This document shows, piece after piece, positions 6,423 to 8,959 of a stretch of 8,959 nt of DNA. Each line of letters opens with the position of its first letter. Position 1 is the first letter of the stretch. The position numbers were made by a program, and so were the translations under genes. Location: the NCBI GenBank assembly GCA_002385675.1, contig DGDY01000179.1, positions 1-8,959 of the forward strand. The letters run 5' to 3'. The stretch is from Anaerolineales bacterium UBA3940 (GTDB lineage Bacteria > Chloroflexota > Anaerolineae > Aggregatilineales > UBA3940). The notes beneath the pieces were generated by a model. It was not told the origin of the DNA. It searched no databases and saw nothing but the letters and a program-made list of their open reading frames with translations.

Positions 6423-7234
6423 CCCGGCTGTACCTGCCTTGCCCGGGCCTGCCGCGCCGCCTGTGAGGGGGCGGTCAGCCAGCCCCAGGCGGCCACCAGC
6501 AGCACCACCAGCACCGTGCTCAACATCGGCGCGGGGTAGAACATCGAGAAGTGGCCGAAGGCGATGGTCGTCGCCATGCCCAGTGGGTAGCCAACCACCA
6601 TCTCCAGCACGCCCGCGCCCAGCCCGACAAGCTGCACCCACTCGGCGGGTTTCAGGATGTAGGCCACGGTGAACAGCCCCCACCCCGCGGACGCCACCCA
6701 GTTGAGGCGCTGCACTGCGACGTATAGCGGTGCGCCGCTCACCATGATGCGGTCGGTGCTGGCAACGCCGTTCATGAACGACAGCACGAACGCGATACCG
6801 CTGAACAGGCTGAAGACAAGCGTCCGCCAGGGCACGCGCCCGACGACCGCCAGCAGCACCACGTAGATGACCAGGCTTGGCACGAAGATCAGCCCGAAGG
6901 CGGGCGGCAGCCCCCGGCTCGCCGCCGGGATCATCGGGAAGAAGCTCCCCTGCAGCGCGAGCACGCTGGCTACCACTGAGACGGGCCAGGCCCACCGCCG
7001 TTCCCTGGCATAGCCGAAGGCCGCGACAACCCACAGCGCCCCGGCGATCATGCCGATGTCGTTCAGCACCGGGATGACGAACTTGACGATGATCTCCTCG
7101 TCGGGCCGCCCGGCGGCGACCTCTGCCGCCATCATCGGTTCGTACCACTGCGAGAAGATGAAGAAGCTCCCGAACAGGCCCAGCAACGCGCCGATCACGG
7201 CGAGTGCCAGCCCTACCTTGTTGCGTGTGGTCAC
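6419..7234 (-). CDS. Multi-helix membrane protein, unknown function (distant paralogue of the upstream gene product)
   Basis: I do not recognise this protein. With the start chosen here it has 271 aa and about eight membrane helices, with H228 near the last one. The chosen start is GTG at 7234, because GGGGAGG lies exactly seven bases upstream (minus strand, 7248-7242). An alternative GTG at 7273 would add 13 hydrophilic residues and overlap the upstream stop by GTGA. The motif S152-F-x-x-G-V157 followed by P169-L-Y171 is shared with the upstream gene product (S168-F-x-x-G-V173, P186-L-Y188), as is the general helix layout, so the two are probably old tandem duplicates. There is no signal peptide, Cys, CXXCH or transporter signature. 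The two genes form an operon between two Crp/Fnr genes, so they may belong to the same regulon as the oxidase-like cluster. The stop codon overlaps that of the convergent regulator gene. Confidence 0.8.
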   Translation of the reverse strand: MTTRNKVGLALAVIGALLGLFGSFFIFSQWYEPMMAAEVAAGRPDEEIIVKFVIPVLNDIGMIAGALWVVAAFGYARERRWAWPVSVVASVLALQGSFFPMIPAASRGLPPAFGLIFVPSLVIYVVLLAVVGRVPWRTLVFSLFSGIAFVLSFMNGVASTDRIMVSGAPLYVAVQRLNWVASAGWGLFTVAYILKPAEWVQLVGLGAGVLEMVVGYPLGMATTIAFGHFSMFYPAPMLSTVLVVLLVAAWGWLTAPSQAARQARARQVQPG

Positions 7235-7269
7235 AGGCTTTCCTCCCCGGTCAACTGTCGCGGTGTGGC

Positions 7270-8166
7270 TCACCCCGCCTGCGGGCGGATCTGGGTTAGC
7301 GTGGGCGGCTCGGCCTGCACGCCCTGATCACCACCCGGCACCAGCCGCCGCCGGAAGGCGGGCAGCAGCAGCAACACGAGCAGCGCCCCGGCCAGCAGCG
7401 CGCCGTACAGGTAGTCGTTCGTTGCCGTGCGGATGATCTGCGTGGGTGCGTCGATGGCGAGGATAGACAGGCTGGCGACGAGCGCCATCATCCACCCGAC
7501 GCGCTTGCGCATCGCGATGAGCGGGATTGAGGCGATCAGCGCCGCCGCGCCGATCCAGCAGATATCGCCGATCATGGTAAGCACCCACCACTCGATGCCC
7601 TGGTAAAGCGGCTTGCCCGGTCGCGTCATCAACATGCGCGACGCGCCAACGCCCAGCACAAAGCTGTGTGTGGCGAGCATCCCGGCGAACGTCAGCACGA
7701 GGAAGTCCACCAGCCGCTCAAGGCGGTCGAGGTCGCGCAGCCAGATCGTCACCCAGAAGCCCACCAGCCCCACGCCGGAGATGATCAGCGGGAGCGGGAA
7801 GGCTCCATCCACCCAGCTCACGAACGGCAGGAACATGAACATGCCGCCGATGGACGGCATTGCGTAGGCCGTCAGCGCGGCGGGCGTCGTCCATGCCTGC
7901 CCCCGGTAGATCGCCGGGGAGATCACGAGGAGCGTTACGCCCGCAATGAAGGACAGCGCGCGCCACAGCGGGAAGAAGAACGTGAACAGCGTGATCCCGC
8001 TCAGGAACTGGGGCTGCTTCTCCACGACCGCCATCAACTTGGCGAGGACGGGGTCGAGGGAGTTCTGCACGATGAAGGGCGCGCCAGCGATTAAGAACAG
8101 ACCGATGACGACCGCCAGCCCGGTCTTGATAGTGGAGGCTGCGGTCGGAGTCGATTTCTCTTGCAT
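7270..8166 (-). CDS. Multi-helix membrane protein, unknown function
   Basis: This 298-aa protein has about eight membrane helices between residues 14 and 271 and a hydrophilic, Pro-rich C-terminal tail (about 272-298). I do not recognise the family. Visible points are H167 in the run A-T-H-S-F-V-L-G-V (165-173), W-W at 193-194, C203 and a conserved-looking P186-L-Y188, parts of which are echoed in the next gene. The start ATG at 8166 is supported by a strong AGGAGG, seven bases upstream. It is the first gene of a two-gene minus-strand operon; its stop is 35 bases before the start chosen for the second gene. The divergent neighbour is a Crp/Fnr regulator, with a possible operator (8235-8250) in the gap. 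Eight-helix, roughly 300-residue proteins include many transporters and heme or quinol-binding subunits, so no role is assigned. Confidence 0.8.
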   Translation of the reverse strand: MQEKSTPTAASTIKTGLAVVIGLFLIAGAPFIVQNSLDPVLAKLMAVVEKQPQFLSGITLFTFFFPLWRALSFIAGVTLLVISPAIYRGQAWTTPAALTAYAMPSIGGMFMFLPFVSWVDGAFPLPLIISGVGLVGFWVTIWLRDLDRLERLVDFLVLTFAGMLATHSFVLGVGASRMLMTRPGKPLYQGIEWWVLTMIGDICWIGAAALIASIPLIAMRKRVGWMMALVASLSILAIDAPTQIIRTATNDYLYGALLAGALLVLLLLPAFRRRLVPGGDQGVQAEPPTLTQIRPQAG

Positions 8167-8234
8167 TCAAGTGCCTCCTGATATGAGGGGTATAAGCGTT
8201 TAACTATCTTGTAGCATGCCGCCTGCCGCGTGTC

Positions 8235-8250
8235 TTTGCGGAAAGGCAAA
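8235..8250. promoter_or_regulatory. Candidate Crp/Fnr-type operator (TTTGC-N6-GCAAA)
   Basis: TTTGC (8235-8239) and GCAAA (8246-8250) form a perfect 5-bp inverted repeat with a 6-base spacer, the geometry of Crp-family sites. It lies between the divergent membrane-protein operon and the second Crp/Fnr gene. The half-site differs from the one at 5596-5613, so a different regulator, perhaps the adjacent one, would bind. Chance occurrence is possible. Confidence 0.3.
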
Positions 8251-8289
8251 TCAGGGGCGATCTCGCCCGGCCCATCTAGCCGATACGAG

Positions 8290-8295
8290 TACAAT
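8290..8295 (+). promoter_or_regulatory. Candidate -10 element (TACAAT) for the second Crp/Fnr gene
   Basis: TACAAT at 8290-8295 matches the -10 consensus in five of six positions and lies 50 bases before the ATG. No good -35 is seen 16-18 bases upstream, as expected for an activator-dependent promoter or for a chance match. Confidence 0.3.
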
Positions 8296-8345
8296 AAAGG
8301 TGCATGACGTCCTCGGGCACGGCCCACACACTCAGGAGCGAACCC

Positions 8346-8959
8346 ATGAACCCCATCGACGCGCTGCTTGAGCAGCACCCCGTCTTCTCACACTTCGGCG
8401 CGGGGGAGCGTGCCGAACTTGCCCGGCGAGCGCAACGCCGGGAGACCAGCAAGGGCGAGGTCATCAGCCTGTACGGGGATGTCTGGCCCTACCTGCTGAT
8501 GATCGAGCGCGGCAGGGTGAACGGCGTCAAAGAGTCCAGCGAGGGGCGGCAGCTCATCGTGCTGAGCCTGGGGGCGGGCGAGGTGTTCTGGGGGTTGGCG
8601 TTCTTCAAGGAGGGGGCGGGCACGCCCGTCACGATGATCGCACCGGAGGCGAGCCGGCTGTACCTGTGGCATCGCAACGTGCTGGTGCCGCTGCTGCTCG
8701 GCAACGGGCCTGCCCTGTGGAGCCTGACCCAGTTGATGATCACGCGGATGCAGCAGGTCAGCGAGATTGTGGAGGGGCTGGCCTTTCAGCCGGTGGCGGC
8801 GCGCCTGGCGGGGCTGATCCTCAAGCAGTTCGGGCAGGCCGGGGATACATCCGTCGAGCGCAGCCTGACGCTCGACGAGATGGCGGCCATGGTCGGCTCC
8901 ACGCGGGAGATGGTATGCCGCATCCTGTACCGCTTTGCGGATGAGAGCCTGATCGAAGT
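8346..8959 (+). CDS. Crp/Fnr family transcriptional regulator, 3' end cut by the window
   Basis: The frame from ATG at 8346 is open to the last base and gives 204 complete codons plus two bases, so the C-terminus is missing. AGGAG lies seven bases before the ATG. Residues about 12-115 form the sensory beta-roll, with Y43-G-D-V-W-P-Y-L-L-M-I-E-R-G-R-V (43-58) and L75-G-A-G-E-V-F-W-G (75-83). A helix with M131, M135 and the run E143-G-L-A-F-Q-P-V (143-150) leads into the helix-turn-helix L174-T-L-D-E-M-A-A-M-V-G-S-T-R-E-M-V-C-R-I-L (174-194). The recognition helix has E188 and R192, with Cys191 where Ser is usual. The cAMP-binding R-S pair is absent. The protein is divergent from the two-gene membrane operon and differs clearly from the regulator at 5712, so it is not a recent duplicate. 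Only the wing and tail should be missing, judging by usual lengths of 220-235 aa. Confidence 0.9.
   Translation, partial: MNPIDALLEQHPVFSHFGAGERAELARRAQRRETSKGEVISLYGDVWPYLLMIERGRVNGVKESSEGRQLIVLSLGAGEVFWGLAFFKEGAGTPVTMIAPEASRLYLWHRNVLVPLLLGNGPALWSLTQLMITRMQQVSEIVEGLAFQPVAARLAGLILKQFGQAGDTSVERSLTLDEMAAMVGSTREMVCRILYRFADESLIE

Noticed and set aside
6422..6448. GCCCGG...CCGGGC stem just beyond the regulator stop as a terminator
   Set aside because: Only a 6-bp stem with a 15-base loop and no T-run, and it lies inside the coding end of the convergent gene.
8255..8268. GGGCGA-TC-TCGCCC palindrome
   Set aside because: The arms are perfect, but a 2-base centre is too short for an RNA hairpin loop, and GC-rich 6-bp palindromes are common at this composition.
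1..8959. CRISPR array, tRNA, rRNA, insertion sequence or phage genes
   Set aside because: No regularly spaced direct repeats, cloverleaf, rRNA segments, transposase or phage-like frames were seen on either strand.

Overview
The window looks like the end of a metagenomic contig from a high-GC bacterium. The first 19 bases are the Tn5 mosaic-end (Nextera) sequencing adapter, so genomic sequence starts at about base 20. High GC, two Crp/Fnr proteins of unusual type, lipoproteins with short LAAC/LAGC lipoboxes, a divergent CtaB and a formylglycine-generating-enzyme-like lipoprotein together suggest Chloroflexota (perhaps Anaerolineae). That placement is an impression, not a proof; no rRNA or tRNA gene is present.

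Layout. Bases 20-587 hold no convincing gene, only an inverted repeat and a candidate -10 element. At 588-1280 (+) lies a secreted lipoprotein of unknown function, followed by small hairpins (1313-1410) and a perfect 13-bp stem (1460-1490) that probably ends transcription from both sides. From 5561 down to 1513, four genes on the minus strand form one tight operon: a 231-aa six-helix membrane protein with clustered His; a 505-aa, 12-helix heme-copper-oxidase-like protein; an FGE-like lipoprotein; and CtaB (heme O synthase). The last three are joined by 4-base ATGA overlaps. A Crp/Fnr regulator (5712-6422, +) is divergent from this operon, and an almost perfect CRP/HcpR-type palindrome lies between them at 5596-5613. 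Two further minus-strand genes (8166 to 6419) encode multi-helix membrane proteins that look like distant paralogues. A second Crp/Fnr regulator (8346 onward, +) is divergent from them and is cut by the window end.

How it may fit together. The core is a probable heme-copper oxidase superfamily protein. Its low-spin and high-spin heme ligands appear intact (H71, H372, H374), but the second His of the usual CuB/FeB pair is replaced by Thr280, and the Tyr or Glu four residues after the TM6 His is Met228. With a heme O synthase and a putative folding or maturation lipoprotein in the same transcript, no CuA subunit II and no CXXCH cytochrome c, this could be an unusual oxidase or NO-reductase-like enzyme, or a heme-based sensor. 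The two flanking Crp/Fnr proteins, one with an FNR/DNR-type E-x-x-S-R recognition helix and no Fe-S cysteine cluster, suggest control by redox state or nitric oxide. Those functional conclusions are inference; the operon layout, histidine pattern and palindromes are read directly from the sequence.
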